64,000 bases of DNA, from the NCBI GenBank assembly GCA_951640165.1, contig OX621237.1:8742001-8806000 (forward strand). The letters are read 5' to 3'. This DNA is from Pseudoips prasinana (Eukaryota; Arthropoda; Insecta; Lepidoptera; Nolidae). A program made the position numbers and the translations under genes. Below are positions 9,836 to 22,100 of the stretch, piece by piece (the first letter of the stretch is position 1; the number at the start of each line of letters is the position of its first letter). The notes beneath the pieces were generated by a model that searched no databases, was not told the origin of the DNA, and was given only the letters and a program-made list of their open reading frames with translations.

Positions 9836-10036
9836 TAACAAGCTCCTCGATTCAAATCCCGGGTCAGGCCAAATTGTGGTTTTGCACTTTTTTCTATTAA
9901 GAAAAATTCTCACTATCAGGCCCGATCCCACTTTCACTTCCGTGCTTCGGTGAGCACTTAAAGCCGTCGATCCTGTACCTGACCGGTTTCTGATCATGTC
10001 GGCTAGCAAAGAAGAGCAAGTGTGAAAGTGCACCTA
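9836..10036 (+). repeat. tRNA-type SINE, family S2, 5'-truncated
   Basis: B box TTCAAATCCC at about 9850, then TCAGGCCAAATTGTGG, TCCGTGCTTCGGTGAGCAC, CCGTCGATCCTGTACCTGAC and a GTGTGAAAGTGCACCTATTA end. The best copy is at 26924-27255. Confidence 0.65.
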
Positions 10037-10573
10037 TTATAATAGAAGATTTTTGCGGTCACGGCGTTTATTGGGATTACAACAACACACATACAAGTGG
10101 GTAAGCAATTAAGGATTGGGTTGAGACATATAACTTAACCCTGCTTAATGACAACCTCAAATAACCAGCTTCTCTTAAGAGCAGTCAGTGGAAGCGTGGG
10201 TATAACCTAGACGTAGTCTTTGTTAGTTCTTGCATTACTTCTTTGCGCGTATAAACATATGCGCTTCTATAATCCGCCACACTCATCAAAGACCATTATT
10301 TCATGTAATAAGCATCATTGTTTCATAACTGTCCCCTTTAAATGCCGATTTAACTTCTCTAAAGCCAACAAGAACGTCATTCAAGCAGTCGGTTGATGGC
10401 GCAGAACTACGATAGGTTTGCCCAGCTCATTACTACTATATCTCGATGGCACATCCCAAGGGGTTGCTGGACGTTGTACATACTGCGACTATCGACTGAT
10501 TCAGCTAAGCTGCTTACATCATATCAATCACTGTATCATACTGACCCTTTCTCGGTGGAGAATGTACTATCTG

Positions 10574-10690
10574 GAGATATCATCATCATCACAGCTGCCG
10601 GAAGACGTTCACTGCTGGACAAAGGCCTCCCCCAAAGATCTCCACAAATGGCGGTCTTGCGCTATTCGCATCCAGCAGTTTCCAGTTATT
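10574..10690 (-). mobile_element. RTE LINE 3' end with ATC/GAT tail
   Basis: ATCATCATCACAGCTGCCGG then GACGTTCACTGCTGGACAAAG and CCTCCCCCAAAGATCTCCAC: the last ~30 codons and the GAT-rich tail of RTE, reverse-oriented. Confidence 0.75.
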
Positions 10691-10736
10691 GGAGATATAG
10701 TAATAACGAAAATAAGTGAAAATTAACGTATGAAGT

Positions 10737-10857
10737 GGATCAACACAGTTCAGTTTGGCAGACGGGTTGGCGATCACGGGTTGGTGTTCATAGCACTCCG
10801 AAGAAAGCTGCTGCCCGTCCTCTGGTAGATATTCCCTCGGGTCAACTTCTACTTGTA
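10737..10857 (-). repeat. S4 repeat, reverse copy
   Basis: Reverse complement of the S4 family: GGCAGACGGGTTGGCGATCA, then GGTAGATATTCCCTCGGGTC. Confidence 0.65.
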
Positions 10858-10859
10858 CT

Positions 10860-11921
10860 TACGTGTTGATTGTCACCACACAGCTGCACCGCAATCAACT
10901 CAGTTACCAATTATGATATGACAAAACAGTAAAAAGCATGAGTACAATCAGAAGGTCAACTGGCTAGACTCCAAACCTTTAACTCCTAGCCAAGTCACTG
11001 CGAACATGATACCTCACCAGCTCATTCTAAATGGCCAACCATTACATCGGCCCGGTATAGTACCTAATAATAAGATCTGACGGTATCTGTGACGATATTA
11101 GTAAACCTTTGAGCTTGCAGATGGATAGTGACGCACAGGACCCATTGTACAACGACAATCTAGTGCTAAAAAGGCTAGAAAGACGACACAGCTTTCTGAA
11201 GTGCGTCGTTCCGCTGAGCGGAGAATTCTCACAGGCCAGATGCCAACTGTGGCAAGAGTATACTAAATTGCCTATACAATTAGTTCCACAATCGGGAAGC
11301 TCGCCCCTGGATGGAAACTGCCTTGGCTAGCCTCGAAGTCGTTGAATAGGCTTCGAACTCATCTTGTTCGTAGCAAGAAAAAACTTTTCAGGGATACATT
11401 AATAATCGCATCGTGGAATGCAAATGAAGTGCAGTCCCACAAACCATGGAGCACGCGTACCCTAACCACTGCACGTTTAAAGATCTGATGGAAGCTACTC
11501 ATAATGCGATTATCGTATCCAAGTTCTGGGCAAGCATAATTTAGGTTGTAATATATTCGCTAAGAAGAAGAATAAGTCTACAAAAGAATCGCCATGTATA
11601 CGTCAGCGTTCACCCGAATACGTCAGCCTTTTCCTAATTATTAGCTATTTAAAAGACCTGTGTGTGAGTGAGTTCTGCATACTTTGCGTAATATCTAGGC
11701 TGGTGTTGAAATATGGTTGTCTTTATTTGCCTGCTGCACCATTCTAAATCACCGTGTTTAGAATTTCTTCTCCATTCCCGAAATATGAATCAGAAACCAG
11801 AAGCGTAGTCTTTAAACGAGTGAGGTCGTAACTCTGAAAATAATGTAAGTATACTTGCCATTTGTCTTATAATTAGTTAAGAATAAATCCGGTTATGTAT
11901 TTAAATACCTAATTATATGTA
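10860..11921. other. Intergenic DNA with a weak LINE ORF2 start remnant
   Basis: Nothing gene-like is convincing. At 11397-11450 one frame gives TLIIASWNANEV, which resembles the N-terminal start of the apurinic-type endonuclease of Jockey-group LINEs (IASWNANGV). A 73-residue frame at 11109-11330 upstream is unrecognised and may be the end of an ORF1. No other copy in the window supports this. Confidence 0.3.
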
Positions 11922-12978
11922 GGATTATTGGTAAATCGACTTATTCCCGTTAGGAGGTGATAGGGGTGACTATATTTGCTTTAATTTTAACTCCGATATG
12001 TATTATGCAAAAGTCAACCATTTTTAGGCTTTTCCAAAATGAATTACAAATGCGACTTCAAATATTTATAAAAATTAAAGTATCAATTTAAATTTTATAT
12101 AAATAAAGAATAAGACGATATTATGTTAAATTGAATCATTAGAGAAGGCAAGGAGGACCCATTCCGTAGACTGCTACGAGGCCGAACTTTACGCTGGTTG
12201 ATTTCTATGTCTGAGTTCACATGAAATTCCTAGATTACGACGTCTCGACTGTGACATCCGTGGAAGAACTCAAAACAAGAATTATAAAGATAGCAAATGT
12301 GATCCGGAATAATTTAACTAGTTCGTTAGTTATGTCACAGCTCAGAAGAAGAATGCGGCTTTAAGTACGCAGTAGGGGAAGACACTTCGAGCAAGAACTT
12401 TAATTAGGCTAAATTACAAAATGTCTCAATTGTTATTACTACTAAACAGATACTGGTTCGAAATTTTATTTAATTTTTTAATTTTTCTAGTTATATTTAT
12501 ATCGTGTATTGTTTTAATTAACGTTATGTAAATTTTAAGGAACGACCTTAAATTTAGTTTGAATACCAATTTCCGCTTGCTTATTTTGTAATCATTTTTA
12601 TTTCATTTTTTTTAAATTATATGTTATGCATTGTCGTAGAACAATAATCTTCAAGTTAAGTTTAAGGAAGTATTCAATGAAATATTGAAATAATATCATT
12701 TCTTGCCTTGCATTTTTAAATTTGGTCCTACAATTGTAGTTTTAATATTAATAAATAACCAGTGTTTAATAGTTATTTAATCAGAAGAAAAACTCGGTTT
12801 TAAATTACTATTCTTTTTTCAAATAATTTTTTGACATTGCATTTGTGTATTTCGCAAAAGCTAATAAACATAACTCAATAATGGTTCACTTTTGCATACT
12901 GCATATGTGGGTTAAAATTATGACAAATGGTCACCCCTATCACCTCCTAATGGGAATACGTCGAATTACCAATAACCC
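11922..12978 (+). mobile_element. Tc1/mariner-superfamily DNA transposon with ~130-bp inverted repeats, defective
   Basis: The ends are GGATTATTGGTAAATCGAC at the left and its near complement ending CAATAACCC at the right, each next to TA (11920-11921 and 12979-12980). The inverted repeats can be followed inward for about 130 nt through GGAGGTGATAGGGGTGAC and TATGCAAAAGT. The interior 12152-12405 holds a decayed transposase C-terminus on the + strand: GGPIP, then a PNFTLVDFYV stretch equivalent to SPDLTPLDFFLWG, VTSVEELKTRI and RGRHFEQEL, broken by three stops. The TPLDFFLWG-type motif carries the last catalytic Asp of DDE_3 transposases of this superfamily. Confidence 0.8.
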
Positions 12979-13134
12979 TATATTATTGAAATTAATATTT
13001 ATACCTTTCTTGTTTATGCTTAGTTATTGCAGGCTTTAGCTGTTTGATTTATATTTATCAATCATTGGTTTTAATGCTTTTAATGATTAGAAAATACGAA
13101 GCGGTACTTATACCGCTGTGTGATGACGGCATAG

Positions 13135-13340
13135 AATATTATCACTCCATCTCATCCCGTGGGGGTGTAGAAATCGACCGAGGGAATACCTACCAGAGAA
13201 CGGGCAGCAGCGTTTTTCTGTGAACTATGACCATCAAACTACGATCGCCAACCACCAACCCACCAACCCGCTTGCTAAGCGTGGTGATTATGGCATCTTT
13301 CCATCTTTGGGGAGGCTTTTGCCCAGCAGTGAACGTACTT
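13135..13340 (+). repeat. S4 repeat copy
   Basis: CATCTCATCCCGTGGGGGTG, AGGGAATACCTACCAGAGAA, GGTGATTATGGCAT and GGGAGGCTTTTGCCCAGCAG in the family order. Confidence 0.75.
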
Positions 13341-13404
13341 TACATATACAGTTGGAAAGATATAGAAAGTATTGCAGAATGTAGATAATGAGTATACTGT
13401 AATC

Positions 13405-13482
13405 ACCCTCCACATGTCAGAAGCCTACTGGGCAGCTTGGACTACACTGACACTAGGGTGACCACTGTCACTACGATACAGA
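13405..13482 (+). repeat. S3 repeat, 3' fragment
   Basis: CATGTCAGAAGCCTACTGGG and CACTAGGGTGACCACTGTC match the 3' half of the S3 copies at 24170 and 28985. Confidence 0.55.
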
Positions 13483-14104
13483 AGGAAGAACCTATAGAAT
13501 AAAACCTCTATTATCAAGATAGCTAACTCTGGTCATTTTATTAAAATAGCATAGCTTTTACATGACATAGCTTTTAAAATTAGAAATAGAATTCGAATCA
13601 AATAAAAAGTATGATTTTACGTTTGATTGATGTTTTGTGAAGAGTTATAAAAATGGAGTGCTAAAGAATACATTGTGAATCTAGTTTTATTATTTTATCT
13701 CAATAAAATAAGTGATTGGTGTTTAATACGTGTGTTATCATTGAGAAGATCTCTCTAGATCCCGTTACAGATTACCTCTTGCTGCTGCGAGTGTGCTACA
13801 AATCCAATTATCAATTTATCCGTCATAGCCCGTATTTACCTCTATGTCTAGAGTTAGGGACTGGTCATCTGTCATACAGGTTTCCCACCTAGTACCGATA
13901 CCAGTATCTCACACAGATCTCACCTTTTTTAAATCTTATGCATAAATTAGTTAATAAGACACTTTCTTTGTAATTTTCAGCGTGAGAGAAGAAATAAATA
14001 TATTATTATTATTTCTCAAAATAACGGGTAATAGGCAGTAAAGATATTTTCACTTAAAAACTAAAATAGACGAAGTCATCTACAGAAGCTAATAGCATTA
14101 TATT

Positions 14105-14172
14105 GATCCATAAACTTATAACGGTGCAATGTTAATTAATCGATAAGAGTAGTCGTTGTATAAACTGTGCGG
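14105..14172 (+). promoter_or_regulatory. Conserved proximal promoter block of protease gene C with GATAAG box
   Basis: Matches the gene B block at 7594-7660; GATAAG at 14142-14147 is 41 nt before the ATG. The upstream ACTTATAACGG could act as a TATA-like element but its distance from any start site is unknown. Confidence 0.5.
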
Positions 14173-14182
14173 TCGTTAAGGT

Positions 14183-14674
14183 ATGTTGTGGAAAATGTTC
14201 AACATCTGTTATTCCATTCAACTAATTCTGCTTTGCTTATACAGCATTGTTAAATGTGATATCCAACCAAAAGTAGTTGGTGATCTTGCTGAAATAGGTG
14301 ACTTTCCTCATTCTTCATTTTTGTATACGAAATGTAAGAAAAGCGTTCATGAATCGCCTTCAGGATGGATATGTGGAGCTGCAATTATCAATCAGGTGTC
14401 CTTAGTGACAGCAGCTCATTGTGTCTTCAGTTGTATCCAGGGAAGCACAGTTATGGTATCTGTAGGACATAAAGATATATATTCTGGAACGAAGACCTTA
14501 GCTGACTCCTATATAACCCATAAAGGTTACGAAGATGAAACAACTGACAACGACATTGCAGTAGTGAAAGTTCAAAAGCCTTTAGTCTTTAGTGATTATG
14601 TAAAAAGAATAGTACTTATGCGAAATCCACCTTATAATGAGATGGCCATGATAGCTGGGTGGGGGACTATAGAC
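14183..14674 (+). CDS. S1A serine protease gene C, exon 1 (orphan first exon)
   Basis: 164 codons from the ATG at 14183 to a phase-0 donor GTAAGT at 14675. The first 25 residues are a signal peptide (LILLCLYSIVKC), nearly the same as gene B. K30 before VVGDLAE is the activation site. WICGAAI carries Cys64, LVTAAHC holds catalytic His79, Cys84 (VFSC) probably pairs with Cys51, TDNDIAVVKV holds catalytic Asp124, and AGWG lies at 158-161. The fold, cysteine pattern and splice phase match gene B and gene D. No matching exon 2 or 3 was found between this exon and gene D. The sequence is fully open and all front-half catalytic residues are kept, which argues against long decay. Product, if joined to a downstream exon 2-3 pair, would be a secreted trypsin-fold protease of about 264 residues. 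Confidence 0.8.
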
Positions 14675-14799
14675 GTAAGTGAATTTCGTTGATTTTTAAT
14701 CTGTGTGTTCACAAATATACTAAGCATAATTTTAATACTAGATATAAGTAAAGGGTTTTTCAAAAGGGACGAGGCAATAGCGGCCATATCTGTAAAACG

Positions 14800-14933
14800 T
14801 ACAGACGCCAGCACATCAAGCTACCCCAACCTGTCAAATTTCCCCAATAAAAGTGAACCTTATGTTTTTTCGGTAAGTGGAAAATCTATAAAAGAAATTT
14901 GACAGGTGGTAGCTGGATGTACTGGGGTCTGTA
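14800..14933. mobile_element. MITE-A, full-length copy (~134 bp)
   Basis: Left end ACAGACGCCAGCACATCAAG and right end GGATGTACTGGGGTCTGT are inverted repeats of about 40 nt with inner arms CTGTCAAATTTC and GAAATTTGACAG. GTAC flanks both sides, consistent with a TA target duplication. It lies in the first intron region of gene C. Confidence 0.8.
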
Positions 14934-15889
14934 CCATACCGAGTTGGCCGCCACAAAATTTGGTATGGTAAGTTTTAACAACGTGTAGAAATTGTTAATT
15001 TTTTATCAAAATCAGTGCTTTATTTCTCCGTATGTGTTCCGTGCGTTTTGTTTTTTGTGGTTTGGATAGAATTGTATGGATTTCACAAATATGTGGTTCC
15101 AACAATATGGCGCCAATTGCGTTACAACACGAGAAACATTGGATTTATTCAATGAGATTTTCGAGGGATTCGGTGTCTCGTATGGTGGCTACATTAACTG
15201 GCCACTGAGATCGTGTGAATTAACACTGCTCTACTTCTTTCTATAGGTCTAAACGAAATCTCTAGTCTATGCAGACCAACTTTAGTCAATTGCCACCTAC
15301 ATAACTGGGGTTCTTCTTGAAATAGAATTTATGCATCATGATATGAACATCATCTAAAATCCAAAGTCCCGGCCGAAATTTGACTGAAATTATATTCCGC
15401 ACACAATATCATCTAATAACCTTTAAAATATGATATAAGTTGTAGCAACATCACACAAAACGCCAATAATGTTATTTCATGTCAAAGTACGAGTCTTTGA
15501 ATATGTTTTTTTTATAAGAAACAACTAAATATCACTCCAATAACTGATGTAAAATTGTGGAAAAGCATTCCTCCGATTTTCTTGTCAGTGCCTTAGTTAG
15601 TGATAGGGATAATAATAATATAACGAGGAGAAGACGACCATTTCTACTGTCACATTTACTGCACATCACGAGAAGAGAAGAGACAAAGAGAAGAAGAAGA
15701 AGAAAAGTGAGTGTAAAATATAGATATCGTTGGAGTTTACAGTACAAAGTGTGATCGAACTCTGCCAGTTCAGTCGGTTTGGCTCTCCCGTTTTTTTTAT
15801 TCTCTCCGAGTTTTACAATGGTAAAGAGTAATCTGGAGGTACTTCAGAAAAATATAATAGATGGGCACAAAGCACAGATAGTCTCAGAA

Positions 15890-16002
15890 CAACTTCTTAT
15901 GGGTCACACAAATATGTAGTTATCCTGTGCTGGAATCGAACTTGTGACATAAAGTGGCAACGCAACTGCCTTAACAGCTGCGCTACACGTCCATTCTAAG
16001 TT
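15890..16002 (-). repeat. tRNA-like SINE head (reverse)
   Basis: On the minus strand, GTGTAGCGCAGCTGTTAAGG is an A-box-like segment and CAAGTTCGATTCCAGCAC a B box, followed by CATATTTGTGTGACCCATA. A related reverse head is at 38575-38700. The acceptor stem does not pair, so it is not a functional tRNA. Confidence 0.5.
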
Positions 16003-16202
16003 AAAAGTAAGATTCGTTTTATTCATATATGCAGTTAAATGTGTAGTTTAGGTATTTCGGTAATTTTGTACTTAAGTAATTATAGCAGTGCAAAAGTAAA
16101 TGAAAAATTTACAACATAGTTTTCTTATACCACGTCGAGTTAGTGCCATCGGAAACAAAAAGAAAGAAGAAAAACGGAATTATATATATCACTATCACAC
16201 TC

Positions 16203-16320
16203 TCAACCAAGACCACCAAGCGGAATATATTCAACGACGTTTAGTCGGGACGGTCCGGCGAAATATATTCAAGTGGACGCCTTGAGTACAATATTTCGCC
16301 GGTATATATGTATTTAGAGC
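16203..16320 (-). repeat. Dispersed repeat related to 1255-1395
   Basis: Carries TCGGGACGGTCCGGCGAAAT and AATATTTCGCCGG in inverted relation; reverse-strand match to the TTTCGCCGGACCGTCTC units near 1270. Confidence 0.4.
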
Positions 16321-16394
16321 TACAAACATTGAAATAGGTATGCTGAGATGGTTTGTATATTTATAAAAGAAGAATGAAAGATGATTACCAAAAG

Positions 16395-16562
16395 AAGTTT
16401 AAATGGTACAACCGGAAGGGAGAACACGTTGAACTAACGAAGAAAGGCCCGGTCAGAAGTACCCTAAACCGGCGAGCATTTATGAAGAATATAATGAGAG
16501 TAAACGAGGCAAAAAAGGTGTACAAGGATCGTGACAGATGGAATGGCGCAAGTATATCATAA
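16395..16562 (+). repeat. Dispersed repeat R7 (ATCGTGACARATGG type)
   Basis: GGTCAGAAGTACCCTAAACC and GTGTACAAGGATCGTGACAG match the reverse complement of 36097-36335. In both copies one frame gives a [14 protein letters not shown] run, so it may be a fragment of a larger mobile element; the parent is not recognised. Confidence 0.5.
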
Positions 16563-17009
16563 TCAGAACTACTATATTCTAAGAACTTTTTAATAGATGT
16601 ACTTAGCGTAGAAGTATTTCAGTTATATCATTTTAATCTTGTTTCTAGCATGATAAATGTGTATGTCACACATTTTCTTAAATTTATCAAGGCTTCTTTG
16701 GATACTCATACATTATAGAGGTATTTTGACAGATGTATTAAAAATTACCTTAGCAAGCAATTTAAAAGACATTTCAAAAGAAAGAAAACGATATTGTACT
16801 AATTTTTAAACCAAAAATGCCCTCGAACATTCCCCTTGAACTGTGAGCCAAAAGTTGGGTTGTTTCAAAGTATATTTCACGTTTCAGAAATCTTTTAAAA
16901 TTTGAGTGCTAATAATAACGAACCCACCAACCACAGATTAGTGCATAGACGCGTATATAAAATATATAATTCAAGTTATTCGACGCCTTATTACTTCACC
17001 TATAATAAA

Positions 17010-17205
17010 CTAACAGCATCTTATAGAAAGCTCAACGACGACAAATGGTGTTATTAATAATTCTATTAAAGTTATTAGAAATGGTAAAGGCCAACCTAGT
17101 GTATTATCTTTTAAAAGCAGTTTGAAAAATTACATATGCTTTCGTTTAAATTGTCCCATGTAAGTTGTCCCATGTAAGTTGTCCCATGAAAGTTGTCACA
17201 TGCTC
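17010..17205 (+). mobile_element. Degenerate LINE C-terminus and 14-bp tandem repeat
   Basis: A short frame at 17100-17162 gives VLSFKSSLKNYICF, similar to the terminal SFK-LK-YL block of Jockey/CR1-type ORF2. It runs into about four copies of a 14-bp unit GTTGTCCCATGTAA (17155-17205), possibly its 3' tail repeat. Confidence 0.35.
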
Positions 17206-18576
17206 ACAACAAAGGCCTAGAAAAAATAGTTAACGAACGATGAACACATCACTTTTATCTAAGGAACGTTATTTGCCTCCACGAGATACTTACTTATTCA
17301 TTTCTCCTAATATCAGTGACGTGTGATCAGTGAAAATAAAAATACACACATAACACTATTTGAAAACACTGAAGCAATGTATTTTGATTATTTTGTTTAC
17401 AATAAAAATTTTCGTCAAAACTTTGTCCTAACAAACAAGATTTTATTAATTTAAGCAATGCAAAGCAGTCAAATTTCGCCGAAACACAAAAATCTTCTAG
17501 ACCATTCCGAATATGAAACAGTTTTAAGTGGAGAGTGACCAGTTATCTTGGGTAGATTGGCCCATTGTTAATATGTTTATTAAGGTAAGTACTGATTTAA
17601 AATATTCTAGCTACAGCATTTTCTCAAATTTGATTCACTTATGTATTGCTTTAACTGGCATTGTCTGTCTGGCTGTTCATATAAGGTGTTAAAACATAAT
17701 TAGTATCCAACATGAACCGTGTTAAGCCACAGCAAATAATCTTACTTTGTTAATATTTATAATTAAGATAACTGTTAACAAAGTAGTAAGAACAACATAA
17801 GTAGTAAACATTCATTGTACCTACATAACATTGATATATTCAAGATTGAAATAAAATCATGGATAAAGGACTATTACCACAAATAACTTTTCTACTATTA
17901 TAAAGTAATAGAAAAGAATAAAATACTTTCATCTTCTAAAAATATTTGAGGTAATTTTTTTGTATCGGGCAATTTTGTGAATTAGGTTTAAATTAATATT
18001 CATAATGAATATTTTTCGTTCTTCCGGTATTTTATTATATATACGTTCAAAGTATAGGACAGAAAGAAATAAACAGTTAACATAATTCTAAAAGTATCAT
18101 TCATTATTGATAAATGATGTAATTTTCGTGGCTATATAAACATTTACTAATAATAATATGTATATTGCATGAAATGGTTAGCTATCACCGAGAAAGCATT
18201 TATAATTAATCATTAATAATACTAATCCGTTGTCGTCATTAAATTTCTCTATTCCCTTGTCTAGTGATTGGCACAAATTATTATCTCAATTTAATCTCAC
18301 ATGGATCAAATATTTCTGTAAACTACGGAATGTTGTTCCATTTTTTGTGCATGAGACCAAAAAATTTATTATGTCTTTTAGGTCATATCATGATGTTCTC
18401 AAAACAACATGAAACGTCTCCTTTGAAAGGTTAGTTAGTGCAGATGCAAAAAAGTCTTTATAATACGAGTAAGAGTGAAGCTGGGCCAAATCACCCTCGG
18501 AACGGTTTAAAATTTAAAAGTATTGCAAGAATTTACATCTAAGGAAATTTTGATTAATACTTAATTAAAAATTATT

Positions 18577-18640
18577 ACCAATAAAGTTATAACGTCATGA
18601 CGGAACTCTTAATTGTTTGATAAGCAAGTTGATTATGCTT
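18577..18640 (+). promoter_or_regulatory. Proximal promoter block of protease gene D
   Basis: AATAAAGTTATAACG, CTTAATTGTTTGATAAGCA follows the same order as the B and C blocks (AAACTTATAACG then TTAATTAATCGATAAG). GATAAG is at 18619-18624, 58 nt before the favoured ATG at 18677. Confidence 0.45.
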
Positions 18641-18676
18641 GTAGTTGAGGCAAATTTTCTACGTGTGACAGACCAA

Positions 18677-19159
18677 ATGATAAAAGTTCCGTTTTACTAC
18701 CTTCATTTGTTTTTAGTATGTTTCACCATGATAGTAATTTCGGACGTAAAATCACGAACCGTACATATATTGGCCAACATAAAAGATTTTCCACATGTAG
18801 CACAATTAAGAGTGGCTTGTGTAGAGAAAATAAAAAAGTCAGTTGTAAGCTGGAGATGTGGTGGTTCAATACTTAACCAGAATTTGATACTGACAGCTGC
18901 GCACTGCTTGTACAAATGTTACAAAAATACTACACTAGCTGTTACTGTGGGAACCGAAGATTATACGGACGATAAAGGAATAACAGTCTCCGGCGGCAGT
19001 TATATAATACATACAGATTTTAGAATAAATTCCGTTGAATTTGACATAGGGTTAGTGAGACTTAAAACGGCTCTGAAGTTCAGTGAAAACGTTGGAAGAA
19101 TTGTAATTATGCCGAAACCACCCTATAATGAAAAGACACGTATAGCGGACTGGGATGAA
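18677..19159 (+). CDS. S1A serine protease homologue gene D, exon 1
   Basis: The frame is open from 18617, but the promoter block with GATAAG overlaps 18619, so the ATG at 18677 (MIKVPFYYLHLFLVCFTMIV, a clean signal peptide) is preferred over 18635. 161 codons reach a phase-0 donor GTAAGA at 19160. Activation region: R27 before TVHILA, where active relatives have VVG or IVGG. RCGGS has Cys61, LTAAHC has His76, Cys81 follows, EFDIGLVRL has Asp123. The usual AGWG is ADWD at 157-160. Together with exons 2 and 3 the protein is 261 residues, normal for the family. The odd activation residue, ADWD and the GESG in exon 3 suggest reduced or lost catalysis. Confidence 0.8.
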
Positions 19160-22100
19160 GTAAGAGTTAAAATTATAAACAAAAGATATTTAAACTATTC
19201 TCAACTTCTTCTTTCTCGTACTATCTGTTCGGTAATCGCAATAGCACAATCATACCACTGTAACAAAAGGACCCGTATACTTGCAGATATGTAAAAATAA
19301 CAGTCATGTTAACTTACAATAACAATTTTACAATCTCTTACTCCCTACCCATATAATGATAAATGCCAAAATTATTTGTTTACCTTACGTTGGGACTTTT
19401 ACAATTTTTTTAAAGTTTACGTTCTTCGTTTAGTGATCATTGATCAGCTGTTGTAGTGATCAGTTTCAGCTGCGAGTCAGGAATAGGGTTTCTGAAACTA
19501 AGAAGTATTTTGACTTTCGAATATCTCAATCAAAATAAGTCGAAAAGGCTTGTCGAATATTTTTTATAAAACTATTAAAGCTGCGATGAAGGCTTCCAAG
19601 CTGTTAATATTCTGGGATCCTCTAGCTTATTTTTATTGGAATTTCAAAGGACCGTATTTTGATACTTTCAGGGTCCCTCAGGGTCCGCTTTTGTATCCGG
19701 TCAGGACATTTTACCCCATTTTTTCTGTGTGGATTGTTCTAAATGTTCTAATGTAGGACTTCTTTCGACTTTTTCTGGATTATTTACATCTATTTAAGCT
19801 TTATGTTACTGGGACGTTTAATGTTTCTTAGAACTGGAAAATAATTTCTTAGTCTGTACGCGTAGTGTCAAAAATATTTGCCTCTTTCTAAAAATATATC
19901 TAATGAGTCGCGTCCACTTAAACAACCAATTCAATGTTTAGTTCATCCATTCGCGAATTTATTTGTTTATTATTGATATCACAGTGATATGTACAGTGAA
20001 AGGGTATGGTGAATTTTTACTTGTTTCTATTAAAATCACCTAAATTTAATTTGTATTTTAAGGAGCAATCACCAGTGTTACTTTACCTCGCATTTATTTA
20101 TTCACCTGTATATTGATGGTTTTACTTTCGTTAATTTAGGAAAGCTGTTATAATATATATATTTTTACTATAAGGAAGACAGTTACCGTATATGCATTTG
20201 GAAATAGAATAGGTACCTGACTAGACCGAATAACTTCAATACGATCATCAAAAATTATATTTTTCTAGACCAAAGACTCATTTAAAGTTATAATTTCCTA
20301 AATGAGCATACTGCTTATAATTTATTTTCTCTAGTTTTCAGTCAGCACCCAAATAACATACCAAGAAAATATGAATTGAGATTATACATATATTTTTGTT
20401 TGGTTGGTATTAAAGCATGATGAACGACACCCAGCTCTGCAAAAACCGCGAGGAGACCTATACTTGTAGTTCTTTTGGTTTTTATTTGTCCCAAGCTGCC
20501 AATAGGCGCGCGAGTTTATTTCCCTTGACGTTAGACTGAGTTTTAGCCGTTAACGCTCAAACCGAATATGTCCGAGCCAAAGTAAAAAGCAAACGACAAG
20601 GCAATTTTTTGATTCCAGCTGAAAGTGTTTTTATGAGTATCTGAAATGAATATTTCAGATACTCATTTTCACTTCACTTTCACTTCATTTTCACACTTTT
20701 TAAATAGCATTTATATTCTCAACGTTTACCGGTATCTAATTTAGAAATTCTCTTCAGTTGGCATTTAATGACATTCGGTGAAAATATTTCAGTTATTTTC
20801 CTTTCACCTATAAAATTAATTTGCATGAAATTCAACCGTCTTATTACGTAAATCGATTTTTTTGCGATTACATCTCGAAATAAATTTCCAAACCAAATTT
20901 ATTTCGAGAATGTTTTTGGTTTCTTTGCCATTCTCTTATCACCTCGCAAAGAATAGAGTCAAACAACTGCCTTAAAACATTGATTTAGCCGCCACTCTGG
21001 AAATCAGATCTTACTAGCGACAGTTACATATAGAAATTCAGCGCCCTTTGATCTAATATATTTATACAAACCGGAATCTGAAGTCAGCATCAGATCTCCG
21101 ATTGAATGAGTTTTTCGATTGATACTAAGCAAGTTTTGAAGTGAAAACTTCTTTACAAGTATTGTATGCTTTTTGGGAGGGGTTAAAAATGTTAAACTCG
21201 CGTAAGGACATGTGACCTGATTGAATATTCGTAAAACGGAGATTCTTTTTTTTAATTCACACTGGCCGTAAAGACATGACCGCATCATTTTTTTCTAAAT
21301 AATGTTGCAATTTTTACAACCAACCACCCAAACGTGAGAAGTAGCTTCGTCCACTCGCTACTCGAATCAAATAAACACTATTTTCCGAGTATGAGAAATG
21401 AAAAAATAGTTTTCACTTCTATCGCCAGTCTCCAAAGACTGCTCCGCATATTTCGTTTTTATCTAACTGTATGGGTCACCCGTTGAAAATATATTGAAAT
21501 ATACATTGATAGAGGCATTGCTAGTTTAATAATATATATTATTAAACACTTCATTCTCCACGAAGTAAAGTTCCACCAGTAGACCAAATGGGGTCAAATT
21601 GACCGACACCGAAAGCCTGATTGTGGATTTATTATTTTCCCTTTGCAACATAGTCATATTTCTGGTCTTTTGCTCCTATCGAAATTCATTTGTTTTCTTT
21701 ATCTTTATAGATTTTCATGATATCACGTAAACTGGATCCGAGATTAACTAAACTAAATTCTTCGAAATTGTTTCCCTTCTGTTATAATACTATTAACAAT
21801 TATATGTGTAATCTAAGTCTGTACCAGTCGTCATAGTCATTTAAATACAAAACCGATTTATGAATCCAGTCAAAGTTGGATCTTTAAAATGATTGATTAT
21901 GCTTTCAGCTAAAATATCAGAGAGGCCCCGAAACCTTTATGTTTTATTATTAAGCAATACAAAATTAAAAATTCTCACTTGATAAAACATATTCTACATT
22001 GCGCTCAACTTAAAAATATTTTTCAGTTCACCTATAAATAACCTAACGTAACCGTTAGAAAACCCCTGACTCCGACTATAATTACATCATTTTGGAAAAG

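Noticed and set aside
15532..15754. Frames rich in Leu or Arg on opposite strands
   Set aside because: Explained by an AGAAGAAGA purine tract; no homology.
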